Below, piece by piece: positions 39,218 to 47,647 of a stretch of DNA of 64,000 nt. The translations under genes and the position numbers were made by a program. The stretch comes from Rhodococcus rhodochrous (GTDB lineage: Bacteria; Actinomycetota; Actinomycetes; Mycobacteriales; Mycobacteriaceae), in the NCBI RefSeq assembly GCF_014854695.1, contig NZ_CP027557.1:3968001-4032000 (forward strand). Direction: 5' to 3'. The notes beneath the pieces are model-generated. The model did not search any database. It was given only the letters and a program-made list of their open reading frames with translations, and had not been told where the DNA came from. The number at the start of each line of letters is the position of its first letter. Position 1 is the first letter of the stretch.

Positions 39218-39562
39218 ATGACACGGAAGGCCGTGGAGACGGCGATGCTGGTGTGCCCGGTGGAGATCGCCGTGGCGGTTCTCGGGGGCGCGTGGAAGCT
39301 CACGATCGTCAAGAACCTGATCGACGGGCCCTGCCGGTTCGGCGAACTGGGCCGGCGGGTCGGTCCCGTCAGCGCGCGGGTGCTCACCCGGCAACTCCGC
39401 GAACTGGAGGCCGACGGTATCGTGTCGCGCACGGTCTTCGCCGAGGTGCCGCCGCGGGTGGAGTACGAACTGACCGAACTCGGCCGGACCCTCGAGCCGG
39501 CCGTCGCGTGGCTCGACGACTGGGGTGCGGCCTACAGCAGCAGGCTCACCGAGCGCAGCTGA
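39218..39562 (+). CDS. HxlR-family transcriptional regulator
   Basis: This winged-helix regulator of about 114 residues matches the HxlR family: CPVEIAVAVLGGAWKLTIVKNL with the family's near-N-terminal Cys, GPCRFGELGRRV, SARVLTRQLRELEADGIV and the wing PPRVEYELTELGRTL. HxlR/YodB/QorR members sense quinones or electrophiles through that Cys and repress adjacent reductase genes, which suits the divergent quinone reductase. ATG 39218 has AAGGG 5 bases upstream. ATG 39185, in the same frame, would add 11 residues. The leader contains a duplicated word (GGGTTTCGATGACAC twice) that creates several look-alike starts. Confidence 0.87.
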   Translation: MTRKAVETAMLVCPVEIAVAVLGGAWKLTIVKNLIDGPCRFGELGRRVGPVSARVLTRQLRELEADGIVSRTVFAEVPPRVEYELTELGRTLEPAVAWLDDWGAAYSSRLTERS

Positions 39563-39580
39563 GTGTCGGGAGAGCGGGGG

Positions 39581-40258
39581 TCAGATCAACCCCTGCTTGC
39601 TCGCGGCGTAGACCGCCTCGGCCCGGCGGCTCACCCCGAGTTTGCGCATGATGTTGCTGACGTGGAACTTCACGGTGGTGGCCGAGATGAACAGCTGCTC
39701 ACCGATCTTCACGTTCGACATGCCGGCGGCGAGAAGCTTCAGCACCTCGAGTTCGCGGCCGGTCAACTGTTCGGCGGGCGCACCCTGCCCGTTGAGCGAA
39801 CGCACGACCGCCGCGGCGCTGCGCGAGTCGAAGGCGCTCTCGCCGCGGGAAACCGCGCGGATGGCGCGCACCAGCTCGGTGGTGTCGACGTCCTTGACGA
39901 CGTAGCCGCGCGCGCCGGCGTGCACGGCCCGCACGACGAGCTGTTCGTCGAGGAAGGTGGTGAGGACGAGCAGGCCGATACCCGGATGCGCCGAGGACAA
40001 CCGACCGCACAATCCCAGTCCCTCGAAGTCCGATCCGGCCGAGAGCTTGAGATCGAGCAGCACGATGTCGGGGCGCATGCGGTCGACGAGTGCGAGCGCC
40101 TCCGCGTCCGTCGAGGCCTCCCCCACCACTTCGAGGTCCGGTTCGCGGTCGAGGATCGAGCGGAGTCCCTGGCGGAGGATCGCGTGGTCGTCGACGAGTG
40201 CGATGCGCACCGTGCCGGGCCGCGCCCGCGGGGTCGCCTGCGGTGGTGTGACGGTCAT
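39581..40258 (-). CDS. NarL/LuxR-type response regulator
   Basis: This 225-residue response regulator has a receiver domain (IALVDDHAILRQGL at about residue 19; phosphoacceptor Asp69 in IVLLDLKL; Lys in GYVVKDVDT) and a LuxR HTH (LTGRELEVLKLLAAGMSN, ISATTVKFHVSNIMRKLGV). Its ATG overlaps the kinase stop (ATGA). It is the last gene of the alcohol dehydrogenase-kinase-regulator operon. It probably controls that dehydrogenase or other alcohol-oxidation genes nearby, but the target is inferred only from linkage. Confidence 0.92.
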   Translation of the reverse strand: MTVTPPQATPRARPGTVRIALVDDHAILRQGLRSILDREPDLEVVGEASTDAEALALVDRMRPDIVLLDLKLSAGSDFEGLGLCGRLSSAHPGIGLLVLTTFLDEQLVVRAVHAGARGYVVKDVDTTELVRAIRAVSRGESAFDSRSAAAVVRSLNGQGAPAEQLTGRELEVLKLLAAGMSNVKIGEQLFISATTVKFHVSNIMRKLGVSRRAEAVYAASKQGLI

Positions 40259-41628
40259 GACGGTTCTCCCACCTGTTGAGCTACAGCATTGTCCTGCAAC
40301 GGGATACGGGCCGCGATCCGCACTCCACCGAACCGGGAACGACGCACCTCGAGGGTGCCGCCGAGTTCGCGGGCGCGGGCCTGCATGTTCGCGAGACCGC
40401 GATGGCGCCCGTCGAGATCGTTGGCGGCGAGTCGCAGCATCACCCGCAGACGCGCCGGGTCGCCGTCGCCGTCGTCGGCCACCGACAGCAGGACCGCATC
40501 GCGTCCGTAACTCAGCCGCAGCACCACGCGACTCGCGTTGGCGTGCACCGCCGCGTTGAACAGCGCTTCGCCGGCGATCCGGAGCAGGGCGTGCTCGGCC
40601 TCGCCGCTCAACTCGACCGGTGTGCCACCCATCCTCGTCTTGACCTCGAGTTCGCCCGGCATGTGGGCCACGCTGAGCTGTTCGAGCATCTCCGGCAACG
40701 ACATCCGTTCGGAATCGGACGGCCGGTTCAGCGCGTAGATCGCCGACCGCAACTGCTCGACGGCACCGCGGGTGAGTTCCTTGGCGAGGTCGAGTCGTTC
40801 GCTGCGTTCGGCGTCGGGGATGTCGCTGCGGCACACCTCGATCTGCATGCCCGCCGAGAGCACGGCCTGCGTGACGCTGTCGTGGAGTTCGCGCGCGATG
40901 CGGTGGCGTTCCTCGTCGAGGGCCTGGTTCCGGTGGGCGACGCCCAGCTGCCGTTGCGTGAGAGCGAGTTTTTTCAGGGTCGCTTCGAGTTCCTCGTTGC
41001 GCGCCTGCAGATCGGCGGCGGAGCGGTTCGCTTCGCGGTAGGCCTGCTCGGCGCGTTCGAGCAGGAGTTGTCCGCGTTGGTAGAGCGCCGAGTTCTGCAG
41101 CGCGACCGCGGTCTGGCTGGCGAGGATCGACAGGACGGCGCGGTCGGTGGTGTCGAGGACGCGGTGGTCCGGCGTCCACGCGGCGATGGCACCGGCGACT
41201 CCCCCGTCGAGGACGATGGGCACGAACACGTGGTGGTTCTCGACCAGCTCGCGACGTTCGACGGCACCGGTACGCACGGCGTCGAGCAGGGCCACGACCT
41301 CGTCGGGCAGGGGCGGACCCTCGACGTTGTCGACGAGGAAGGGAGTGGCGTCGGGGCCGAGCACGAGCCTGCGCGGCCCGGCATCGGGCAGGACACCGTC
41401 GGCGAGGGCGAAGGCAACCCACGTCGCGCTCAGGTGCGCACGGGCGGCTTCGGCGACGGCGCAGATGAGCGTCTCCGGCCCCTCGACCGTACGCACCAGT
41501 GCCCGGGAGATCAGTTCGAGGGCGTGGACGACGCGTTCGAGTCGTTCGGCAGCGCCGCGGTACTGCGGATAGAAGGTCGACTTCCCGGAGCGGAGTCCGG
41601 TCAATGCCGACAGGTCGGGAGCACTCAC
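40255..41628 (-). CDS. Soluble GAF-domain sensor histidine kinase
   Basis: The 457-residue kinase has no membrane segment. Order: N-terminal helix (RLERVVHALELISRAL, near residue 30), a GAF domain (about 50-190, VLSILASQTAVALQNSALY at its end), a coiled-coil linker (about 195-245), a HisKA_3 dimerisation domain with phosphoacceptor His in RIARELHDSVTQAVL, and a HATPase domain (EALFNAAVHANASRV, VADDGDGDP, GLANMQARARELGG). It must sense a cytoplasmic signal. The GTG at 41628 overlaps the dehydrogenase stop in a GTGA junction, and its stop overlaps the regulator ATG, so three proteins are made in fixed ratio. Sensing of alcohol metabolism is a contextual inference. Confidence 0.9.
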   Translation of the reverse strand: MSAPDLSALTGLRSGKSTFYPQYRGAAERLERVVHALELISRALVRTVEGPETLICAVAEAARAHLSATWVAFALADGVLPDAGPRRLVLGPDATPFLVDNVEGPPLPDEVVALLDAVRTGAVERRELVENHHVFVPIVLDGGVAGAIAAWTPDHRVLDTTDRAVLSILASQTAVALQNSALYQRGQLLLERAEQAYREANRSAADLQARNEELEATLKKLALTQRQLGVAHRNQALDEERHRIARELHDSVTQAVLSAGMQIEVCRSDIPDAERSERLDLAKELTRGAVEQLRSAIYALNRPSDSERMSLPEMLEQLSVAHMPGELEVKTRMGGTPVELSGEAEHALLRIAGEALFNAAVHANASRVVLRLSYGRDAVLLSVADDGDGDPARLRVMLRLAANDLDGRHRGLANMQARARELGGTLEVRRSRFGGVRIAARIPLQDNAVAQQVGEPS

Positions 41629-42857
41629 AGCGCCGTCCGGAACAACTCGATCATCTGGTCGCGGGTCGCGGTGCGCGGATTCGTCGACATGCACGCGTCG
41701 CGCAGTGCTCCCTCGGCTAGTCGCGGCAGGTCTTCCTCCCGCACACCGAGTTGGCGCAGTCCACGCGGCACGCCCACCTGGCGGGCGAGCGCGTCGATGC
41801 GCGACGCGACGGCCTCGACGGCCTCGGGCGCGGCACCGCGCGCCTCCTCCAGACCGAGGGTCGCGGCGACCTGGACGAACGGCTCGGGATCGTCGGCACC
41901 GTTGAACCGGATGACGTGCGGCAGGAGCACGCCGTTGATGACCCCGTGCGGCAGGTCGAGCAGACCGCCGACCTGATGGCTCATCGCGTGGGCGGCACCG
42001 AGGATCGCGTTGGTGAACGCGAGTCCGGCCTCGAGACTGGCCTGGGCCATAGTGGCGCGAGCGGGCATGTAGGTCGGGTCGTCGATCGTGCGCACGAGCG
42101 TTCCGGTGACCATGCCGACCGCCCGCAGTGCGTGATGGTCGGTGAGGGGGTTGTGGGCGCGGGAGACGAACGCCTCGATGCCGTGGGTGAGGGCGTCGAG
42201 TCCGGTGGCGGCGTTGAGGTCGGCGGGCATGGTGGTGAGCAGTCGCGGATCGATCACCGTGAGGTCGGGGACGAGCGACCGGCCGATGATGGTGATCTTG
42301 CTGCCGCGCGCGGTGTCGGTGACCACGCAGAACTGGGAGACGTCGGCTCCCGTCCCGGACGTCGACGGCACCATGACCATCGGCGGGATGGGCAACGGCG
42401 CACGGTCGACGCCCTCGTAGTCGAGGATGTTGCCGCCGTTGGCGGCGAGGATCGCGACGCCCTTCGCAGCGTCGATCACGGAGCCACCGCCCAGCGCGAC
42501 GAGGACGTCGCAACCCCGCGACCGGTACAGCTCGTGGCCGGCCGCGACCTCGTGGTCCTTGGGATTGGGGGTGAGACCGGCCCACACGGTGGCGTCGATC
42601 CCCTGATCACGCAGGTGCTGCAGGAGTTCGTCGACCCACCCGGCCTCGATCAGCCCCGGGTCGGTGACGAGCATGGGGCGGACACCGCCGAGCCGGACGG
42701 CGGCGTGGGCCGCTTCGACGAGCGAGCCCTCCCCGAAGACGATCTCGGGAGCGTGGAACTTGACCAGGGCCGGCCCCGAAGCGGGGTGGTCGTCCCGAGG
42801 GGTCGCGGAAGCACGGGGATGGGTGGTGTTCTGGTGTCCCGGCATGACGACGGCCAC
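41625..42857 (-). CDS. Iron-containing (type III) alcohol dehydrogenase
   Basis: This 410-residue Fe-ADH has an N-terminal NAD domain (IVFGEGSLVEAAHAAV near 39; VALGGGSVIDAAKGVAILAANGG near 120; PSTSGTGADVSQFCVVTD near 165) and an all-helical metal domain. Metal ligands are expected in NAATGLDALTHGIEAFVS and in AHAMSHQVGGLLDLPHGVINGVLLPHVI. The first 28 residues are a polar extension. The GTG at 42857 follows AGGAG at 6-7 bases. It is the first gene of a three-gene overlapping operon with a histidine kinase and a response regulator. Similar Fe-ADH/two-component groupings occur in alcohol-growing bacteria. Whether it needs mycofactocin, as the MNO-type paralogue at 48817 should, is open. Confidence 0.9.
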   Translation of the reverse strand: MAVVMPGHQNTTHPRASATPRDDHPASGPALVKFHAPEIVFGEGSLVEAAHAAVRLGGVRPMLVTDPGLIEAGWVDELLQHLRDQGIDATVWAGLTPNPKDHEVAAGHELYRSRGCDVLVALGGGSVIDAAKGVAILAANGGNILDYEGVDRAPLPIPPMVMVPSTSGTGADVSQFCVVTDTARGSKITIIGRSLVPDLTVIDPRLLTTMPADLNAATGLDALTHGIEAFVSRAHNPLTDHHALRAVGMVTGTLVRTIDDPTYMPARATMAQASLEAGLAFTNAILGAAHAMSHQVGGLLDLPHGVINGVLLPHVIRFNGADDPEPFVQVAATLGLEEARGAAPEAVEAVASRIDALARQVGVPRGLRQLGVREEDLPRLAEGALRDACMSTNPRTATRDQMIELFRTAL

Positions 42858-43023
42858 TGTTCACTCCTGACGATCCGCACGATCCGCGCACCTGTGTGAT
42901 CCAGCTTACGGTGCACGGGTTGTCGGGCGGAGCGGGCACGGGACGCACCGGACCGATGGGGAGGTCGGCACCTATCCGACAGGGTAGGTCACGGGCGTCG
43001 ATCAGCGCTCGGCGCCGACTCCG

Positions 43024-45036
43024 TCACTGCCCGCCGGTGTCGCCCATCACGGCGCCCTCGCGGCGGGGGTCGGCGCCACCGACCCATCCCTCCCCCTGAC
43101 GCAGCAGCGCGCTCAGTCCACTGGACTGCGGGGCGACGGACACCTCGTGGCCCATGTCGCGGAGCTGCTGCACGAGTGGATCGTTCGCTCCGTCGTCGGC
43201 ACCGTCGATCGCTGGATGTTCGCCGCCGACCCCGGTGACGGGGGTGTTCGCGGCGCCGAACGACACGGCCGAGACGGCCTGCTGCGGGTCGAGTCCCCAG
43301 TCGAGGGTGTTCACGAGTGTCTTGACGACGAACTGGATGATCACCGAGCCGCCCGGCGACCCGACCACCATCCGGATGTCGCCGCGACCGCCGTCGGGGG
43401 TGCGATCGAAGACGAGCGTCGGGGCCATCGAGCTGCGCGGCCGCTTGCCGGGTTCGACGCGGTTGGCGACGGGCAGTCCGTCTTCGTCGACCGGTTCGGC
43501 CGAGAAGTCGGTGAGCTGGTTGTTGAGGAGGAAGCCGTCGGTCATGTGGAACGAGCCGAAGGCCGACTCGATGGTGGTCGTCATGGATGCGACGTTGCCG
43601 TAGCTGTCCGCGACCGAGATGTGGCTGGTGCCGTGCTCGGGGCTCTGCGGCGGCATGCCGAGCGGGACCGGACCGAAGTCGCCGGGCTGCGCCTTGCCCA
43701 TGCTCTTGCCGGGGTCGATCAGCCCTGCGCGTTCGGACAGGTAGTCCGGGTTCACCAGGGTCTCCAGCGAGCCACCCGGCAGGGGCACGAAATCGGCATC
43801 GGCGACGTACTTGTCGCGATCGGCGTAGGCGAGTCGTTCGGCCTCGGAGATCAGGTGCACCGCGTCCGCGTCGGGGACGCCACCGTCCGCGTCGACGTCG
43901 GACGGTGGCAGTGACGCGAGGTCGAAGTTCTCGAGGATGCCGAGCGTCGCCGCGACCGCCATGCCACCCGAGGACGGGTTGGGCATCCCGCAGATCTCGT
44001 ACTCGCGGTAGGGCGTGCACAGCGGTTGCCGTTCCTTCGCCTCGTAGACGGCGAGATCCTCGAGGGTCATCGTTCCGGGTGTACGCCCGCCGGAATCGGT
44101 GCCGGTGGACTCGACGATGCCGGCCGCGATGTCACCGGTGTAGAAGGCGTCGGCGCCGTCGGTGGCGATCGCCGAGAGTGTCTTGGACATCGCCGGATTC
44201 GTGAGGATCTCACCTTCGGGCTTGGGCGAGCCGTCGGCCTGCAGGAAGTAGGCGCGGGCCTCGTCGTCGACGGCGAGCTGCTCGGCGGAATCGGCGATCG
44301 ACTGTGCCAGACGGTCGCTGATCACGATGCCTTGATCGGCGAGATCGATGGCGGGGCGGAACAATTCGCCCCAGGCGGCACTCCCGTGCTCCGCGTGGAC
44401 GGTTCCGAGCATCCGCACGACGCCGGGCACGCCGATCGAGCGGCCGCTCGCACGCGCGTCGGGGCGGGGTTCGGCGCGATCGGTGTCGCTGATCCAGCGC
44501 AGATAGTTCTCGGTCGCGGACATCGGTGCCGTCTCGCGGCCGTCGTATGCCTTCATCTCACCGGACTCGGCGTCGTAGTACACCAGGAACGCTCCGCCGC
44601 CGATACCCGACGACTGGGGTTCGACGAGACCGAGGACCATCTGGGCGGCGACGAGTGCGTCGGCCGCGGTCCCACCGTCGCGCAGGACCTCGCATGCCGC
44701 TTCGGTGGATGCGGGATTGGCCGTCGACACGGCGAAGGAGGAGGTGGTCACCGCGGTCATGCCGGCGCGGTAACCGGTCGCGATCTCGGGGTTCGTGGAG
44801 ATGTCGCGATCCCCGGTCTCCGTCGCCGGCTGCGTATCGGTGATCGGGGTGCCGTTGGGTTCGGCGGTGCAGGTCGCGGCTGCCGCGGTCTCCTGCACGT
44901 CAACCGTACCGCCCGACTCCATATCGCCCGCTTCCGAATCGCCCGACGCGGACGTACACGCGCCGAGGAGGGTGATCGAGACGGCCGCGGCGAAGGCCGC
45001 GCGGACACCGGACCGGGCTCTCGAGGGCAGGACCAT
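43024..45036 (-). CDS. ggt: Gamma-glutamyltransferase lipoprotein
   Basis: The 670-residue protein is a secreted gamma-glutamyltranspeptidase, an N-terminal nucleophile hydrolase that cleaves itself and acts on glutathione-type gamma-glutamyl bonds. It has a signal peptide with lipobox LGAC (Cys27), a disordered acidic linker (30-85), the large-subunit motif GSGIGGGAFLVYYD-like SSGIGGGAFLVYYD near 142 and the cleavage/nucleophile Thr470 in EHGTSHISVAD. The small-subunit motifs SSMAPTLVF and VVGSPGGSVI follow. Mycothiol producers carry such enzymes, perhaps to salvage external glutathione. ATG at 45036. It is probably a single-gene unit. Confidence 0.92.
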   Translation of the reverse strand: MVLPSRARSGVRAAFAAAVSITLLGACTSASGDSEAGDMESGGTVDVQETAAAATCTAEPNGTPITDTQPATETGDRDISTNPEIATGYRAGMTAVTTSSFAVSTANPASTEAACEVLRDGGTAADALVAAQMVLGLVEPQSSGIGGGAFLVYYDAESGEMKAYDGRETAPMSATENYLRWISDTDRAEPRPDARASGRSIGVPGVVRMLGTVHAEHGSAAWGELFRPAIDLADQGIVISDRLAQSIADSAEQLAVDDEARAYFLQADGSPKPEGEILTNPAMSKTLSAIATDGADAFYTGDIAAGIVESTGTDSGGRTPGTMTLEDLAVYEAKERQPLCTPYREYEICGMPNPSSGGMAVAATLGILENFDLASLPPSDVDADGGVPDADAVHLISEAERLAYADRDKYVADADFVPLPGGSLETLVNPDYLSERAGLIDPGKSMGKAQPGDFGPVPLGMPPQSPEHGTSHISVADSYGNVASMTTTIESAFGSFHMTDGFLLNNQLTDFSAEPVDEDGLPVANRVEPGKRPRSSMAPTLVFDRTPDGGRGDIRMVVGSPGGSVIIQFVVKTLVNTLDWGLDPQQAVSAVSFGAANTPVTGVGGEHPAIDGADDGANDPLVQQLRDMGHEVSVAPQSSGLSALLRQGEGWVGGADPRREGAVMGDTGGQ

Positions 45037-45113
45037 TCACCGACCGTAGCCGGGCGCGTGAGTGCCCGTCGGGAATTCGACCGCGATCGGTTCGCGTCCG
45101 CGCTCCGAACCCC

Positions 45114-45177
45114 TTGACACGGTCGTCGTCCGGGGAGCATCCTTTATTCAACCGGATGGTTGATAAACCGGAAGGTT
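45114..45177 (+). promoter_or_regulatory. ArsR promoter with two tandem 12-bp operators
   Basis: TTGACA (45114-45119) is a good -35; the -10 is weak (CATCCT, 18 bases on). Directly downstream lie AACCGGATGGTT (45150-45161) and AACCGGAAGGTT (45166-45177), two near-identical AACC-N4-GGTT palindromes whose starts are 16 bases apart. They end 17 bases before the ArsR start, a normal place for an autorepressor. Confidence 0.6.
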
Positions 45178-45194
45178 CATAAACGGAGGCGATC

Positions 45195-45551
45195 GTGTAC
45201 GACGACACGGACGACACCGCGCTCGACCTGGCGTTCACCGCCCTGGCCGATCCGGTCCGCCGCCGCATCGTCGCCCGGCTCAGCCGGGGCCCGGCCACGG
45301 TCACCGAACTCGCGGAACCCTTCGCGATCACCACACAGGCGATCTCGAAACACATTCGGGTGCTCGAACACGCAGGGCTCGTCACGCGCACGCGCGACGC
45401 CCAGCGCCGGCCCGTCCACTTGAACCCCGCACGGCTGGAGATGCTGACCTCCTGGATCGACCGCTACCGGCTGGTGAAGGAGCAGCAGTTCCGCGGTCTC
45501 GACGCCGTGCTGGCCCGGGAAGCGGCCCCCGATCGGCCACGGGGTGCGTAG
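45195..45551 (+). CDS. ArsR-family regulator (SRPBCC-linked group)
   Basis: This 118-residue winged-helix protein has the ArsR fold: LAFTALADPVRRRIVARLSRGPATVTELAEP, the recognition helix TTQAISKHIRVLEHAGLV and the wing DAQRRPVHLNPARL. It has no metal-binding cysteine pair, so it belongs to the non-metal ArsR group found beside AHSA1/SRPBCC genes. The GTG start at 45195 follows GGAGGCG. The SRPBCC gene starts 54 bases downstream, so both form one operon. Two tandem palindromes in its promoter suggest autoregulation. The ligand is unknown, possibly a hydrophobic compound bound by the partner. Confidence 0.87.
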   Translation: MYDDTDDTALDLAFTALADPVRRRIVARLSRGPATVTELAEPFAITTQAISKHIRVLEHAGLVTRTRDAQRRPVHLNPARLEMLTSWIDRYRLVKEQQFRGLDAVLAREAAPDRPRGA

Positions 45552-45592
45552 CCCACCCCGATCCACACAGCGTGTGTAGCCCACCCCGATCC
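45548..45592 (+). repeat. Direct repeat of 17 bp between ArsR and SRPBCC genes
   Basis: GTAGCCCACCCCGATCC occurs at 45548-45564 and 45576-45592. The first copy contains the ArsR stop codon. The bases between include a small hairpin (ACACA-GCG-TGTGT). It looks like a short tandem duplication of the 3' end of the gene. Confidence 0.7.
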
Positions 45593-45605
45593 TTGGAGGA
45601 CCATC

Positions 45606-46091
45606 ATGAGCAGCAACGCAGTCACCCTCTCGATCCCGGAGGGCGTCCCCTTCATCGATTACGAGCGGGAGTTCGACTTTCCCGTCGAGGACGTCTTCCG
45701 CGCCCACAAGGACCCCGATCTCGTCGCACAGTGGCTCGGCCCGCGCGGCCTGGAGATGAAGATCGAGGAGTACGACCTCCGCACCGGCGGTTCGTACCGC
45801 TACGAACACTCCGACGACAGCGGCAGCTACCGCTTCGCGGGTGTCTTCCACACCGTCCGCGAGAACGAGCTCATCGTCCAGACCTTCGAATATCTCGGGT
45901 TCCCGGACGTGGTGAGCCTCGAGACGCTCACCTTCGTCGACCTCGGGAACGGCCGCTGCAGGCTGGTCGGCCATTCCGTGTACCCGAGCCAGGAGGCCCG
46001 CGACGGCATGGCGGAATCGGGTATGGAGACCGGCCTGACCGAGGGCTTCGAACGACTCGAGGAGCTGTTGGCCGGGTCCACGAAACGGTGA
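45606..46091 (+). CDS. AHSA1/SRPBCC-family ligand-binding protein
   Basis: This 161-residue START-like protein has the family's opening strand-helix (FIDYEREFDFPVEDVFRAHKDPDLVAQWLGP), the YDLRTGGSYRYEHSD hairpin and a long C-terminal helix (MAESGMETGLTEGFERLEELL). Proteins of this group form a deep hydrophobic pocket and are usually encoded after an ArsR gene, as here. GGAGGA lies 7 bases before ATG 45606. No catalytic residues can be named. It converges on the VWA gene with only 7 bases between stops. Confidence 0.88.
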   Translation: MSSNAVTLSIPEGVPFIDYEREFDFPVEDVFRAHKDPDLVAQWLGPRGLEMKIEEYDLRTGGSYRYEHSDDSGSYRFAGVFHTVRENELIVQTFEYLGFPDVVSLETLTFVDLGNGRCRLVGHSVYPSQEARDGMAESGMETGLTEGFERLEELLAGSTKR

Positions 46092-46098
46092 GCGCCGT

Positions 46099-47640
46099 TC
46101 ACCGCAGGGCGTGGCCGAGTTCGGCGGCGCGCGCGAGCAGTTGCGCGCCGTCGCGGGCGACGACCACCTCGTCGCACAGTTCGGCGTAGTCGGGCATCGC
46201 GCAGGTCGCCTGTGTCCAGTACCGCTCGGGTTCGGGCGTGATCCACGCGAGGCGGTGCACGCGGCGACGGAGTTCCTCGAGCCGGTCGGTGCGCGGGGGC
46301 AGGCCGTTGCAGCGCCCGTCCCCCACGACCAGCACCGATGTCCGGCCGTCGATCGATCCGGAGTGCTCGGTGAGCAGTTCGTCGAACGTCCGGCCGTAGT
46401 CGCTGCTCGCTTCGAGATCGACTGCGGGATGGGCGAGTACGGCGGCCAGGGCACCGTCACCGCCGGCGGCGAGCAACTGTGTCGTCACGTCCACCGGACG
46501 ATCGACGAAGGCGATCACCCGGCACCGGTGCGCCCGCCCGTGCATCGCCTGGGCGAGCCGGAGCGTGAACGCGGTGATCGGACGGACCGACAACGAGACG
46601 TCGGCGAGGACGAGCAGTCGCACCCGGTCGGGGCGGGGCGCGCGGACGACGAGCCGGAACGGCACCCCGTCGGTCCGCATCCCCGCTCGGGCGGTCCTGC
46701 GCATGTCGAGCCGTCCGCGGGTCCGCTCACGAGGATGGGGCCGGACCGGTCCGCGCATGCGGCGCAGCACCTCGTGGCACGCGAGTTCGATCTCGGCACG
46801 ATCGATGCCGGCGGCGTCGTGCGATTCGGGTGCCTCGACGCCCTCGGCGCCCGGCACCGCGGCGGCGAGCGAAGCCACGAATGCCTCGACCGCGTCCACG
46901 AGTCGCGCGAGTTGTGAGGCGGAGAGAGGTTCGTCGAGGACCTCTCCCCCGTACGTGCGGTGCGGGTCGTAGGCGTCGAGCCACGCGAGGATCGACGCCG
47001 GGTCGTCCCACGACAGCGATCCGACGACCGCGGCCCCGGGTTCACCGGACAGATCACCCACCGTCGTGGTCGCCGCATTCTCGACGTCGATGGTGTAGGT
47101 GACGCCGCGACGGCCCGAGTCCGCACCCGTGTCCACCGACAGATCGGCGTCGGACGACGTCATCGACACATCGTCGTCGTCCTTGTGCGGGTTGAACCCC
47201 TTGCGGGCCTCCGGGGTGTCGAAGTGGTCGCCGACCTCGGCTGCGCGGTCGTTGTACTCGGCGTAGCGCGCGATGCTCGGGTCGTCGCCGATCTCGAGTG
47301 CCGCCGGTAGGGATTCGGCGAACTGCGCCCGGGCGGGGCCGCCGCCGCTCGCGGCGACGGCGGCGTCGACCGCACCGAACAACTCGTCGAAGGCGCGCTC
47401 GAAACCGGCCCGCTCGTGCGGGTACTTGACGCACACCGCCCGCAGGCACGAGCGCAGTGAATCCCGTTCACGGACGGGGACCAGGTCGAGCACCCGGCGC
47501 ACCTCGATGCTCTCCGCCGGTGACGCCGCGACACCGTGGCGTCGCAGGAGCAGGCCGAACACCGCCGCTACCACGTCGAGCACGTAGCGGGGGCGACGCT
47601 CGTCGAGCGCGGTCACCCGTGTGACCCGGGATGCGTGCAT
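46099..47640 (-). CDS. VWA-domain (CoxE-like) protein paired with MoxR ATPase
   Basis: This 513-residue cytoplasmic protein has a helical N-terminal part (1-150), an acidic low-complexity middle (about 150-230) and a von Willebrand A domain from about 345 (LLVLADVSLSV with the DxSxS metal site). DYGRTFDELLTEHSG and VLVVGDGRCNGLPP continue the fold. The C-terminal part WITPEPERYW is typical of CoxE/VWA partners of MoxR ATPases. The ATG at 47640 lies 7 bases after the moxR stop. MoxR-VWA pairs act as metallochaperones that insert or activate metal cofactors. Lying after a methanol dehydrogenase gene, the pair may activate that enzyme; this is an inference. Confidence 0.85.
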   Translation of the reverse strand: MHASRVTRVTALDERRPRYVLDVVAAVFGLLLRRHGVAASPAESIEVRRVLDLVPVRERDSLRSCLRAVCVKYPHERAGFERAFDELFGAVDAAVAASGGGPARAQFAESLPAALEIGDDPSIARYAEYNDRAAEVGDHFDTPEARKGFNPHKDDDDVSMTSSDADLSVDTGADSGRRGVTYTIDVENAATTTVGDLSGEPGAAVVGSLSWDDPASILAWLDAYDPHRTYGGEVLDEPLSASQLARLVDAVEAFVASLAAAVPGAEGVEAPESHDAAGIDRAEIELACHEVLRRMRGPVRPHPRERTRGRLDMRRTARAGMRTDGVPFRLVVRAPRPDRVRLLVLADVSLSVRPITAFTLRLAQAMHGRAHRCRVIAFVDRPVDVTTQLLAAGGDGALAAVLAHPAVDLEASSDYGRTFDELLTEHSGSIDGRTSVLVVGDGRCNGLPPRTDRLEELRRRVHRLAWITPEPERYWTQATCAMPDYAELCDEVVVARDGAQLLARAAELGHALR

Positions 47641-47647
47641 CGCGGGG

